The notes under the pieces: generated by a model | Database searches by the model: none | The model's input: the letters and a program-made list of their open reading frames with translations, nothing else | What the model was told of the DNA's origin: nothing | Shown: piece by piece, positions 54,022-61,139 of the stretch | How positions within the stretch are numbered: the stretch's first letter is position 1 | Layout: every line of letters begins with the position of its first letter | Virus record (IMG/VR): IMGVR_UViG_3300046804_003503 | Coordinates: 62,001-126,000 of that record | Strand: one strand, 5' to 3' | DNA: 64,000 bases | Source: a virus | Translations under genes and position numbers: made by a program

Positions 54022-54242
54022 TACTTTGTATTATCCTTGGCCCATTTTACTAATGTGTTTATCACTACTACCGTAACGGGTACAACTAGGGCTGTCATAT
54101 TTCCAAGATCTAATTTAGTTAAATTTTCGCCAACATAAGTTAGTACTGCGGCTAAACCTACTAATAGGGCATTTTTACCTACTGAAATCAGATCTGTTGT
54201 ATTTAATGCAAAGGGACCAGAACCACATTTGACTTCTGACAT
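54021..54242 (-). CDS. Holin-like small membrane protein
   Basis: A 73-residue protein with two predicted membrane spans (ALLVGLAAVLTYVG and ALVVPVTVVVINTLVKWA), short termini and a Lys-containing end. Size and topology fit class II holins that make the membrane lesion at lysis. It is followed (TAATG) by the papain-like protease and preceded by the membrane PAS gene, which supports a lysis or export cassette. No endolysin with a recognised muramidase or amidase domain is seen in the window. Confidence 0.62.
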   Translation of the reverse strand: MSEVKCGSGPFALNTTDLISVGKNALLVGLAAVLTYVGENLTKLDLGNMTALVVPVTVVVINTLVKWAKDNTK

Positions 54243-54244
54243 TG

Positions 54245-54838
54245 TTATATCTCCTTGAGTTGAGAAATGCTTACTAAAAATCCTCCATGCTCTTTTTCAT
54301 TTATCCTATAAGGAAAACCAGTAAACTTTACTAGTTTTCCATCTACCGTTTTTACTGTTTTTGCTAATTTTCTGTTCATTTCTAAACAGGATTTTAATTC
54401 ATCAAATAATTCTTCTCTTTGATTTTCTTGCACATAATTAAGCCAATCATATCCATCTACGCTATTTAATACATCTTGTGTTAATTCATAAAAATTATTA
54501 TTTGTCCACGTTAATCTGCCACTATCATCTATTTCGAATAAAGCGACATCGTTATAGTGTAGTGCGGCTTTTGTTCTTTGTTCTATAATTTTTTGTCTTT
54601 TTTCCATTCTGTTTATGGTAGAACGCAAATCTATTACAGTATCTTTTAAGCTATTTCCACCATTAGTTGTTAACTCTTTACGTATTGTTTCAAGAGAATG
54701 AGTTATTTCTTCTTGTCCTTTTACAAATTTTATCGTTGGTTTTACTATTTTTACCCAAACTAGGCTGCAAAAAGTGCCAATTGCTCCTAATATTCCCCAT
54801 ATTATGGGTATATTTTGTGGATCTTTTATGTCTAACAT
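54245..54838 (-). CDS. Membrane-anchored PAS-domain protein
   Basis: A 197-residue protein. The ATG at 54838 has GGAGG five bases upstream; the longer frame start at 54892 lies in the hairpin region and is rejected. One N-terminal membrane span (IPIIWGILGAIGTFCSLVWVKI), a coiled-coil linker (about residues 45-85, RSTINRMEKRQKIIEQRTKAAL), then a PAS domain (about 90-195): ALFEIDDSGRLTWTNNNFYELT and KTVDGKLVKFTGFPYRI...GGFLVSIS. PAS domains sense light, redox or small ligands, but no kinase or other output domain follows. Next to the holin-like gene, so it could tune lysis timing. Confidence 0.72.
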   Translation of the reverse strand: MLDIKDPQNIPIIWGILGAIGTFCSLVWVKIVKPTIKFVKGQEEITHSLETIRKELTTNGGNSLKDTVIDLRSTINRMEKRQKIIEQRTKAALHYNDVALFEIDDSGRLTWTNNNFYELTQDVLNSVDGYDWLNYVQENQREELFDELKSCLEMNRKLAKTVKTVDGKLVKFTGFPYRINEKEHGGFLVSISQLKEI

Positions 54839-54860
54839 AGTTGCCTCCAAGGATAAAGGT

Positions 54861-54899
54861 AAGATAAAGTGCCTAAGATTTCTCAAAGGCACTTATCTT
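54861..54899 (-). terminator. Stem-loop after the Gly/Ser/Thr-rich gene
   Basis: Arms at 54861-54874 and 54887-54899 form a 13-base-pair stem with a one-base bulge around a 12-base loop, lying just after the stop of the 209-residue gene on the minus strand. The bases after it are AT-rich but lack a strong T run, so it may be a partial terminator, attenuator or processing site that lowers expression of the PAS-holin-protease genes relative to the gene before it. Confidence 0.55.
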
Positions 54900-54912
54900 A
54901 AATAACGATTAA

Positions 54913-55542
54913 TTATTCGTTACTATCTTTAGCCTTGTAAGCTGTATTACGTGTAGGAACTGTGGAACCAAACATGTATGTAAGTTCACCGGGAACTGTT
55001 CTGCTTGTTGTAGCGGCATCATCAACAGCGGGATAATTACCACTAGTTGATGAGTAAGTTACAGCAGTACCAGCACCAGTACCTCTAGTTAAACCGGGGA
55101 AATTACCACTTGATGGTGTAGCTAAAACGTTGAAAGTCCTAGTAGCATATGTACCAACCTGTGTTGACTTCAAGTTTTTGTTGGTCATGAAGCCAGCAGC
55201 ACCGCCGGGAATGCCTAATACACCAGACAACGCTGGACTAGAAACACCATTAATACTGCTAGCATTATCACCGCCACCACGTACTAAAAAGTTTGTACCG
55301 GGGGCTGGTGTGTATGCAAATGTACCAGTGCTTTTAGCCTTAGTTACACCGTGTGGGTCAGTATAATCCAATGGTGCAGAAGGTGTATCCTGTACTACAA
55401 CTGTTCCATAGGCTGGAACTGAGGGAAGATTACCGATAATTGAAAGATCGGTTAAATTTTCTGATACATTGCCAGCTTGGATTATTACGCCGCCGTCGTT
55501 GTTTGGATTACCACCGGACTGTTTTGCTGATGTGGATGCCAT
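54913..55542 (-). CDS. Gly/Ser/Thr-rich protein, possible virion protein
   Basis: A 209-residue protein rich in Gly, Ser, Thr, Pro and Ala, with no Cys and no membrane span; it starts MASTSAKQSGGNPNNDGG. The base content is clearly higher in GC than in its neighbours, like the late gene at 18445. It has an 80-base leader with AGGAGAATAAT and a stem-loop at its end, so it may be expressed separately and strongly. Composition fits a beta-type virion, decoration or exported surface protein. It stands on the early strand, away from other virion genes. No family is recognised. Confidence 0.65.
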   Translation of the reverse strand: MASTSAKQSGGNPNNDGGVIIQAGNVSENLTDLSIIGNLPSVPAYGTVVVQDTPSAPLDYTDPHGVTKAKSTGTFAYTPAPGTNFLVRGGGDNASSINGVSSPALSGVLGIPGGAAGFMTNKNLKSTQVGTYATRTFNVLATPSSGNFPGLTRGTGAGTAVTYSSTSGNYPAVDDAATTSRTVPGELTYMFGSTVPTRNTAYKAKDSNE

Positions 55543-55623
55543 ATTATTCTCCTTTAATTTTTCATATGTAAAAAATATATGTCCGCATCCTTTTTAGTCC
55601 GATTCCTAGTTATATATACACAT
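55543..55623 (-). promoter_or_regulatory. Leader upstream of the Gly/Ser/Thr-rich gene
   Basis: An 81-base spacer with a strong ribosome binding site (AAAGGAGAATAAT before 55542). AT-rich boxes (TATATATAAC at about 55604-55613 on the minus strand) could serve as -10 of a phage-specific promoter but no matching -35 is present. A weak stem (CATAT...ATATG) is near 55565. I see no other element. Confidence 0.3.
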
Positions 55624-56103
55624 TTAGCAAAATTTGTTTCTTACTGAATCTGCTAATTTGTGTATTTTTCTCCTAACACTTTCTCTATTTTTCCCGTACT
55701 TATTAGATATTTCAGAGATAGTCATGTTGCTTAATCTATCATTGATTAAATTTTGATCATCTTCGTTTTTGAATTCGTCCATAAGATCAATATAAAAAAA
55801 TGGATTATTTTTAGATGGAATATTGTTGTGTAATTTATTAAATAATTTACTTTTATTTGAAAACTTTATCTCTTTCATGCACTCTATAAAAACACCTTTA
55901 TACAAATATGTAGTAAATTTTGCTCCCTTAGATGCATCATGGTGTAAAAATGTTTTCCATAAAGCATTTAATTGACAAGTTCTGATAGTATCAGAGTCTA
56001 ATTGATTTTTAAATCTTTTAGATGCTTTATTCATTATTTTAAGTATATTTTCATCTTTTAGGGCTTTATCCATCTTTTGGTTTAAGTCATTCAATTCAGT
56101 CAT
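55624..56103 (-). CDS. Small phage sigma factor (gp55/ECF-like)
   Basis: A 159-residue protein. The ATG at 56103 is used; the upstream TTG is not. Residues about 45-80 (LNALWKTFLHHDASKGAKFTTYLYKGVFIECMKEIKF) match sigma region 2, including the FTTYLYKGV core that contacts RNA polymerase and the -10 element. The C-terminal RLSNMTISEISNKYGKNRESVRRKIHKLADSVR forms a region 4-type helix-turn-helix. It probably directs RNA polymerase to phage middle or late promoters, as gp55 does in T4. Overlaps the upstream gene by eight bases. Confidence 0.78.
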   Translation of the reverse strand: MTELNDLNQKMDKALKDENILKIMNKASKRFKNQLDSDTIRTCQLNALWKTFLHHDASKGAKFTTYLYKGVFIECMKEIKFSNKSKLFNKLHNNIPSKNNPFFYIDLMDEFKNEDDQNLINDRLSNMTISEISNKYGKNRESVRRKIHKLADSVRNKFC

Positions 56104-56560
56104 CAATTTCTCCTTTTATAATTATTTTTTCAATGTCATATCTTACATTCTGAAAATCAAACATTTGACCAATACCTACAAAAAAACGATATCTACTAAA
56201 TATCTTAAGAACTTCTACTCCAGCTATCTTATTTAATTGATCGCGAATTTTGGGGGTAATATCAAAATTGGCGTGTCCAATCCAGCAATCAAAATTTGCC
56301 AATACTGAAATGTCATCAATGATTTGTGGTGTGAGTGGTAGCATTTTATGTATTACCATCGCTAAAGAACTTTTTTTATCTTCATCTTCATCGGCATAGG
56401 ATTCGTCCTCGTCCTCGCTATCATCTGAATTATCTTCTATTAAGTCTTCAGCAGTTGGAAACATACTTTGCAATATATTTTGCAACATTGGGCATGAAAG
56501 TTGTTTTTCAATATAATCTTCATATTTCTGCCATCCTATTTTTTTTACTAATTTGACCAT
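56096..56560 (-). CDS. Unknown protein with acidic linker
   Basis: A 154-residue protein with an N-terminal helical part (KKIGWQKYEDYIEKQLSCPMLQN), an extremely acidic linker DNSDDSEDEDESYADEDEDK, and a C-terminal mixed alpha/beta part (PQIIDDISVLANFDCWIGHANFDI). The acidic run might mimic DNA or contact RNA polymerase, which would suit its place directly ahead of the sigma factor; this is inference. No known domain. Confidence 0.55.
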   Translation of the reverse strand: MVKLVKKIGWQKYEDYIEKQLSCPMLQNILQSMFPTAEDLIEDNSDDSEDEDESYADEDEDKKSSLAMVIHKMLPLTPQIIDDISVLANFDCWIGHANFDITPKIRDQLNKIAGVEVLKIFSRYRFFVGIGQMFDFQNVRYDIEKIIIKGEIDD

Positions 56561-56573
56561 ATATTTACTCCCT

Positions 56574-56942
56574 TTATTTAAGAAACACTTCGGATGGTTT
56601 TATGCACGGTTCTTCCCTGTCGTTATATGAGTGTAATAATTTTGCTTTTGTGTTTACATGTAACTCGCTCAAAAGTTTAACTAAATATTCTTGCTTATCT
56701 TCGCTGACCATAGCATTTTTTATGATTTGTATAGTATCAGCTATACAAGTATCTTTTGATAATGCATCTATAATATAGCTTAGTTGCTGAACACATTCAT
56801 TATTATACTCTTTTAATTCTACATCGACTATTACTGAGTCTGAATCTTTCATTGCTACATAACTAATTCGTGCCAATATTTCACCATCATCAGATTGCTC
56901 TTGTAGATTATTGTTTTTATTTTTTAAGAAGTTGAATAGCAT
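56574..56942 (-). CDS. Unknown small helical protein
   Basis: A 122-residue soluble protein beginning MLFNFLKNKNNN, with a strand-rich middle (ILARISYVAMKDSDSVIVDVELKEYN) and a helical second half. No domain, Cys cluster or membrane span is recognised. It overlaps the glycosyltransferase gene upstream by 26 bases, showing it belongs to the same operon. Confidence 0.55.
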   Translation of the reverse strand: MLFNFLKNKNNNLQEQSDDGEILARISYVAMKDSDSVIVDVELKEYNNECVQQLSYIIDALSKDTCIADTIQIIKNAMVSEDKQEYLVKLLSELHVNTKAKLLHSYNDREEPCIKPSEVFLK

Positions 56943-58002
56943 TTAATATTTTCCTTCCTGTATTTTGCCAATTGAACCTGTTTGCTGTTTCAATACCAGA
57001 ATTATTAAGCAATAATTGATTATTTTGATGAGAGTTGTATATTTTTCTCATATGTTGTATAGCATATCCTCTGGCATTGTCATCTATTTTAGCCCAATTG
57101 CCCTGACCATGAAACCATTTTCCATCATAGGCGATTTCACTAGATTTTATTGGCATCAACAAAGCATTATCCTCATTGCAAAATTCTGTGTGTGCTGAGT
57201 AATTTGTTGTAATTACATGTTTTCCGCAGGCCATCATTTCCAATAATTCTAAATTCCATCCCTCTGCTCTTGCTGGAAATACACCACAATGCATGGTAGA
57301 CATAATATTATACACTTCATGTTGAGTATCTTGTCGTGGAATTATATGTATTTTATGTCCTAGTTTTGAGTTTTTGTATAGATTTATCCACTCTAATTCC
57401 TCTTGTTCTGAGCAAAAAGGATTAGTACACATCATGTGTAATTCAACATTATCATCTTCATTAAAGGCATCATTAAAAAGATTAACTAATAGATCATGCC
57501 CCTTTCTTATTTCCCATTTTCCACAATTAAAAAATTTAGTTGGGCCACCGTTTATCATTGTAGATGGTTTAAATATAGATAAATCTACGCCCAGTGGTAT
57601 AACAATGACTTTGTTTTTAGAAACAGATTTGATATTATTGCATATAACGCTTTTAGCCCATTCTGAACAAACAAATATTATATCTAGAGATGATAATTGA
57701 TGTTTTTCCAAACTATTAAATTGATCTAATTCAAATATTGGAAAACCAATTCTAGTTCCTCTACCGACAGATTGTGCCATATCATGCTGATGCCAAATCT
57801 TGATGCTGGGGGCATTAACATCAAAAAAATGAGAATTTTGTATACATTTAGATACAATGTCTGCATCCTCTTGGTTTGTCACTTGGGGTTGTCCTATCAT
57901 GAACAATGACACTTCTGCAAATTTAGATAGTTCTTTAACAATATTGAGCGACGTTATGCCGTAACCCAATTGATTTATCGGTCCAATTATATTAATATTC
58001 AT
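56917..58002 (-). CDS. GT4-family glycosyltransferase outside the main cluster
   Basis: A 361-residue GT-B enzyme. It starts MNINIIGPINQLGYGITSLNIVKEL, has a second Rossmann entry KFFNCGKWEIRKGHDLLVNLFNDAF and the donor motif EGWNLELLEMMACGKHVITTNYSAHTEF near residue 255. It is the fourth clear GT-B in the window and 26 kb away from the main cluster. It lies next to a deoxyribosyltransferase-like gene, so it could act on a nucleotide, a base or a glycan; the acceptor is unknown. Confidence 0.82.
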   Translation of the reverse strand: MNINIIGPINQLGYGITSLNIVKELSKFAEVSLFMIGQPQVTNQEDADIVSKCIQNSHFFDVNAPSIKIWHQHDMAQSVGRGTRIGFPIFELDQFNSLEKHQLSSLDIIFVCSEWAKSVICNNIKSVSKNKVIVIPLGVDLSIFKPSTMINGGPTKFFNCGKWEIRKGHDLLVNLFNDAFNEDDNVELHMMCTNPFCSEQEELEWINLYKNSKLGHKIHIIPRQDTQHEVYNIMSTMHCGVFPARAEGWNLELLEMMACGKHVITTNYSAHTEFCNEDNALLMPIKSSEIAYDGKWFHGQGNWAKIDDNARGYAIQHMRKIYNSHQNNQLLLNNSGIETANRFNWQNTGRKILNAIQLLKK

Positions 58003-58559
58003 TCTATGTACCCCACATTATTGTATTTAAAGAAAAACCATCTTTTGAGTTTAGTTATATTTCTTTCTTGATTGATATGATCTAAATAGTTTATTATTTC
58101 ACTGAGCGAACTAAATATATGCTCATGCGGCAGCATAAAAAATAACCAATTTGGTGCTTGCTTTTTTCCCTGTTTACACCATATCAAAACTGGCTTTTTT
58201 TGCCTATTTGCTGTCACTATTTCTTCATAAGTTCCGCAAGCGTGAACATCTAAATCAATATGTGCAATTATAAAATCTGAAACATCGACACATCTTAAAT
58301 CTGCACTTCTTATTACAGAGAATTTATTTTTGATTTTGTCGTATTGTTCTGTCTCCTTATAATAATCAATCCAGTGCCTAGTTTCTTCATCTTCAACAAT
58401 GCCATTTACAGGCTTATTACATGGATCTATTACAGTAATCCCTAGTTTCTCTAAGATTCCCGTTATTCTTTTTCTCCACGTAACACCACCGTCTGGTACT
58501 CTATCCATAGCACCAACTAAATATGTTCTCATACCTTTAAGATTATTCACTGAATCCAT
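57999..58559 (-). CDS. Nucleoside 2-deoxyribosyltransferase-like protein
   Basis: A 186-residue protein. The ATG at 58559 has GGAG eight bases upstream. It shows the fold pattern of nucleoside deoxyribosyltransferases: a start TYLVGAMD, IDPCNKP loop, SDFIIAHIDLDVHACGTYEEIVTANRQKKPVLIWCKQG, with the conserved GTYEE segment that supplies the catalytic Glu. Such enzymes swap bases on deoxyribose or hydrolyse deoxynucleotides. It adjoins a deaminase gene, and likely belongs to nucleotide salvage. The exact reaction is not certain. Confidence 0.62.
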   Translation of the reverse strand: MDSVNNLKGMRTYLVGAMDRVPDGGVTWRKRITGILEKLGITVIDPCNKPVNGIVEDEETRHWIDYYKETEQYDKIKNKFSVIRSADLRCVDVSDFIIAHIDLDVHACGTYEEIVTANRQKKPVLIWCKQGKKQAPNWLFFMLPHEHIFSSLSEIINYLDHINQERNITKLKRWFFFKYNNVGYIE

Positions 58560-58950
58560 TGTCAATGCTCCACCATATTTTATTTATGCCAAGTGACTGT
58601 ATAATCATATCGCAACGCTTGCACGGTTTGCTACAACGTAATTCACCCCGCTTGTTCAAACGAAGTATAACCATTTTTAGGCTATTATCTATATAGTATT
58701 TACCCCAGAGTCTAGAAATTAAGTCTGTCTCAGCATGAAAGTGAGGATGTTCCAAATTTGTATTAAATCTCTTAGCAAGCATTAATGCTTTGGTATGAGT
58801 TTTTTCTGGATTGTTTTGACCCATAGCCAAAAGCTTATTTCGTTTATAGGCAAAAGCAAAATGAAAAAACTTATTTTTTGTATTGCGGTCTTCTTTGGCT
58901 TTTGGTAAAAGACTTAATGCTATGTCTAAAGATTGGTGTAATATATTCAT
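58543..58950 (-). CDS. Cytidine/deoxycytidylate deaminase-like protein
   Basis: A 135-residue zinc deaminase. It has FHAETDLISRL (HAE) near residue 70 and CSKPCKRCDMII (PCxxC) near residue 110, the two zinc-binding motifs. It is shorter than the dCMP deaminase at 60563 and lacks its extended N-terminus. Substrate could be cytidine, deoxycytidine or a related nucleotide. It overlaps the following deoxyribosyltransferase gene by 17 bases and the preceding TM gene by four bases. Confidence 0.72.
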   Translation of the reverse strand: MNILHQSLDIALSLLPKAKEDRNTKNKFFHFAFAYKRNKLLAMGQNNPEKTHTKALMLAKRFNTNLEHPHFHAETDLISRLWGKYYIDNSLKMVILRLNKRGELRCSKPCKRCDMIIQSLGINKIWWSIDNGFSE

Positions 58951-59366
58951 TTAGTTTTTAGTGCCGTCAACAAGAAAGACTGTAGATTGTCTGGCATCGG
59001 GATTGTAGTCTCAAAGACAGTTTTAGTTGTTTGTCTTGCTTCTTTCTTCTTCATGCCCAACGCTACTAATGCATCAATACAGTCAGTATAAAATGGTTGT
59101 TTATCAATACTTTTGATACTATCTATTTCTTTTGACTTAGTAGGAACCGGGGTTTTTGGAGTGTTAGGATCAAATTTTTCAAAATCGTTTGGAGGATCAT
59201 TACGTTGAATGATGATTGGATCAGATTCTAAGTATCCAATTATAAAATTATCACTAATTTGAATAGTCTTGTTTTGATTAATGGCTTGAATTGTATAAAA
59301 TATAATCGATAAAACAAAAATAATTGCTACAACATTGCCGACTGTTGGATCTGGTTGCGGGTTCAT
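58947..59366 (-). CDS. Membrane protein with RuvA-III-like C-terminus
   Basis: A 139-residue protein with one N-terminal membrane span (VVAIIFVLSIIFYTIQAI), a linker rich in Pro and Asp, and a C-terminal helical domain DCIDALVALGMKKKEARQTTK that resembles RuvA domain III or a UBA-type helical bundle. A membrane link to a DNA-repair-type domain would be odd, so the similarity may be only of fold. It has its own promoter upstream. It could tether a complex to the membrane. Confidence 0.58.
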   Translation of the reverse strand: MNPQPDPTVGNVVAIIFVLSIIFYTIQAINQNKTIQISDNFIIGYLESDPIIIQRNDPPNDFEKFDPNTPKTPVPTKSKEIDSIKSIDKQPFYTDCIDALVALGMKKKEARQTTKTVFETTIPMPDNLQSFLLTALKTK

Positions 59367-59381
59367 AGTTTCCTCATACGA

Positions 59382-59409
59382 AGTATACAGTATGTATCGG
59401 AAAAGTCAA
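59382..59409 (-). promoter_or_regulatory. Sigma70-like promoter after the SSB terminator
   Basis: On the minus strand TTGACT (59409-59404) and TATACT (59387-59382) are 16 bases apart. A start near 59375 would give a very short leader with GAGGAAA before the ATG at 59366. It follows directly after a terminator for the SSB transcript, so it starts a new unit. Confidence 0.72.
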
Positions 59410-59425
59410 GCCCAGACTTAAAAAA

Positions 59426-59457
59426 AATGGCCCGCAGCATGATGCTAACGGGCCATT
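59426..59457 (-). terminator. Rho-independent terminator after the second SSB gene
   Basis: Arms AATGGCCCG (59426-59434) and CGGGCCATT (59449-59457) pair over nine bases, with an inner AGCAT/ATGCT pair as extended loop. On the minus strand the stem is followed by a run of eight T (A run at 59420-59427 on the plus strand). It ends the transcript with SSB and the genes upstream of it. Confidence 0.88.
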
Positions 59458-59481
59458 CTAAGATTAGACTAGAGGCAGAAT

Positions 59482-59814
59482 TCACTCTTTAGAATCTTGC
59501 CCTACAGTTCCAGACGGTCCTAAAGAAATTTCATCTGCCATTACGCAGATTGAATTCTTTTGATTACCATCCTTGTCTTGATAATCATCTATCTTTAACT
59601 TTCCTTGAACGCCAACTAGTCTACCTTTTTTTAGATGATCTTTTAATGCTTCAGCCATCTTTCCAAAGCATAAGATATTCAAAAAAAGAGTTTCTTCGTT
59701 TCTACGATCATTTACTGCCATACGAAATTTAGCCATTGAAGTACCCTTTTGTGTAGTACTAATTTCGGCATCTTTCGTTAATCTACCACAACCTAGCCAA
59801 GTGTTAATATTCAT
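59482..59814 (-). CDS. ssb: Single-stranded DNA-binding protein (second copy)
   Basis: A 110-residue OB-fold SSB. It starts MNINTWLGCGRLTKDAEI and continues FRMAVNDRRNEETLFLNILCFGKMAEALKDHLKKGRLVGVQGKL, the usual strands, including the FxxMAEAL segment, and ends in a Gly/Ser/Glu tail. It is distinct from the SSB at 30982. Its transcript ends at the following terminator. Protects ssDNA in replication and recombination. Confidence 0.88.
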   Translation of the reverse strand: MNINTWLGCGRLTKDAEISTTQKGTSMAKFRMAVNDRRNEETLFLNILCFGKMAEALKDHLKKGRLVGVQGKLKIDDYQDKDGNQKNSICVMADEISLGPSGTVGQDSKE

Positions 59815-59818
59815 GCTA

Positions 59819-60136
59819 TCATACCTCCAATGCTGAACGAATCCTACCTCTTAAAACCTGTGTGTTTCCGCGATTGTCAGACGCTAATGTGGCACTATAT
59901 ACATTTCTGGCAAATGTTCGTGGAATGCCAAGAAGTCTTGCTGCAAATTCGGTATCTTCTCTGTTATTGTTGAAAAAACCAAAACCAGACTTGTGGGCTA
60001 GTGCGGTGATTGGATTTAATGTAAAACCCTTGTAATTGCCACTTTGAATAGTTGCATTTACACGATTTTGGTTAATATCCCAATGATAAGCATTAGCAAT
60101 ATTAGACAACTTATTTAAGAATTCACTATAATTCAT
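59819..60136 (-). CDS. Unknown small protein upstream of SSB
   Basis: A 105-residue protein. The start at 60136 has AAGGAGATTGAA; an earlier frame start overlaps the previous gene. Composition is basic and Asn-rich; the sequence KGFTLNPITALAHKSGFGFFNNNREDTEFAARLLGIPRTFARNVY suggests an alpha/beta domain with a conserved Arg and Asn pattern. No family recognised. Its place next to SSB suggests a replication or repair role. Confidence 0.55.
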   Translation of the reverse strand: MNYSEFLNKLSNIANAYHWDINQNRVNATIQSGNYKGFTLNPITALAHKSGFGFFNNNREDTEFAARLLGIPRTFARNVYSATLASDNRGNTQVLRGRIRSALEV

Positions 60137-60137
60137 T

Positions 60138-60311
60138 TCAATCTCCTTCATTAACTTTGCTTTCATATGTTTGTATATCTTTTACGCCATTATCTACATA
60201 AACTTTGAGTTGTTCAATTTCTTTTTGTATTAGTCCCTGCTGCTTAGTCAAGTCCTCTATACGTTGAACAACATTTTGAAGATGAGCTTTAGCCATATCT
60301 ATTACTGTCAT
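60138..60311 (-). CDS. Small coiled-coil protein
   Basis: A 57-residue protein. An upstream ATG at 60377 is possible, but 60311 has GGAGGAG just before it and is preferred. The sequence HLQNVVQRIEDLTKQQGLIQKEIEQLKVYVDN has heptad spacing of hydrophobic residues, so it is an oligomerising coiled coil. No other clue. It could be an adaptor for the nearby SSB-linked gene. Confidence 0.55.
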   Translation of the reverse strand: MTVIDMAKAHLQNVVQRIEDLTKQQGLIQKEIEQLKVYVDNGVKDIQTYESKVNEGD

Positions 60312-60360
60312 ATCTCCTCCTTTGTTTGTCATATTATAGTTCTGTGCTGACACAAAAACA

Positions 60361-60579
60361 CTATGGTCTTTGTTCATATGTCAAATAATCTAAAACTTGT
60401 AAATGGGTCCAATTTGATTTGTAATTGTCATCCGTCGATATTCTTGCAATTTCAATATATTCACTTTCTAATTTAACTATTAATTGAGCAAGAAATTCTA
60501 GTTTATTGGAATGAATACATTCTTCTATAAAATCTAATGTCTCATTTATGGATCTATTTTTATTAGAACTCATTCTCAT
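60361..60579 (-). CDS. Small helical protein of unknown function
   Basis: A 72-residue helical, acidic protein (NETLDFIEECIHSNKLEFLAQLIVKLESEYIEIARI). Starts at 60579 or 60573 are both possible; ribosome binding sites are weak. It overlaps the end of the deaminase gene, as is common here. No domain is recognised. Confidence 0.5.
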   Translation of the reverse strand: MRMSSNKNRSINETLDFIEECIHSNKLEFLAQLIVKLESEYIEIARISTDDNYKSNWTHLQVLDYLTYEQRP

Positions 60580-61006
60580 ATTCCGTATATTCTATGTTTG
60601 CTTCTTTAAATAACGATAATGACAGTTCAAATTCTTCTGCCCATCTTTCATTAATGTTTTTATATGATACTATACGATTGATTCCAGTTTGTATAACCAT
60701 CGATGCACAACGTGGGCATGGCATAAAAGGATAAGTATATAAAGTACATCCTTCAAGCGATCTATTTGCAGATAAGATGGCATTCATTTCTCCATGAATA
60801 ATCATTTTATATTTTGTTTCTCTATTATTTAATCTGTCATCATCTGCAAGTTTTTTTGGGAATCCATTATATCCAAGTGATATAATTTTATTATCACTGT
60901 CTGTTATAACTGCACCAATTTTAGTAGATGGATCTTTAGACCAAGTTGATACAAGCTTTGCCAAATCTAAAAACCTTATATCCCATTTAAAGTTTTGTAA
61001 GTTCAT
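60563..61006 (-). CDS. dCMP deaminase
   Basis: A 147-residue deaminase. The ATG at 61006 is preferred over one ten codons upstream, which lies further inside the small gene ahead of it. Typical blocks: TWSKDPSTKIGAVITDSDNKIISLGYNGFP, IIHGEMNAIL (HGE zinc ligand and catalytic Glu), and FMPCPRCASMVIQTGINRIV (PCxxC zinc ligands). It converts dCMP to dUMP for dTMP synthesis and works with dUTPase and NrdAB. In phages HGE often replaces HAE. Confidence 0.88.
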   Translation of the reverse strand: MNLQNFKWDIRFLDLAKLVSTWSKDPSTKIGAVITDSDNKIISLGYNGFPKKLADDDRLNNRETKYKMIIHGEMNAILSANRSLEGCTLYTYPFMPCPRCASMVIQTGINRIVSYKNINERWAEEFELSLSLFKEANIEYTEYENEF

Positions 61007-61139
61007 ACCAAAGTAGTCCAAGGTTTGCAAAAACATATCCAGCCCACATTACACAGTGAGGCTTATCGTTTTGAATATAACAATTAATTGATGTAAATAA
61101 ATAACACAGCGTCGATATTATTATAGCAGGAATAGCCAT
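60987..61139 (-). CDS. Small two-span membrane protein
   Basis: A 50-residue gene found by reading the gap. Its ATG shares one base with the GMP reductase stop (TAATG) and the frame ends in TAA at 60989-60987. The product MAIPAIIISTLCYLFTSINC...VMWAGYVFANLGLLWYELTKL has two hydrophobic spans separated by a short polar loop with Cys and His. It overlaps the deaminase start by 20 bases. The coupling and clean frame support a real gene; the function is unknown. Confidence 0.55.
   Translation of the reverse strand: MAIPAIIISTLCYLFTSINCYIQNDKPHCVMWAGYVFANLGLLWYELTKL

Noticed and set aside
55600-55615. T4-type late promoter ahead of the Gly/Ser/Thr-rich gene
   Set aside because: TATATATAAC is not the TATAAATA element and AT-rich DNA gives such runs by chance.
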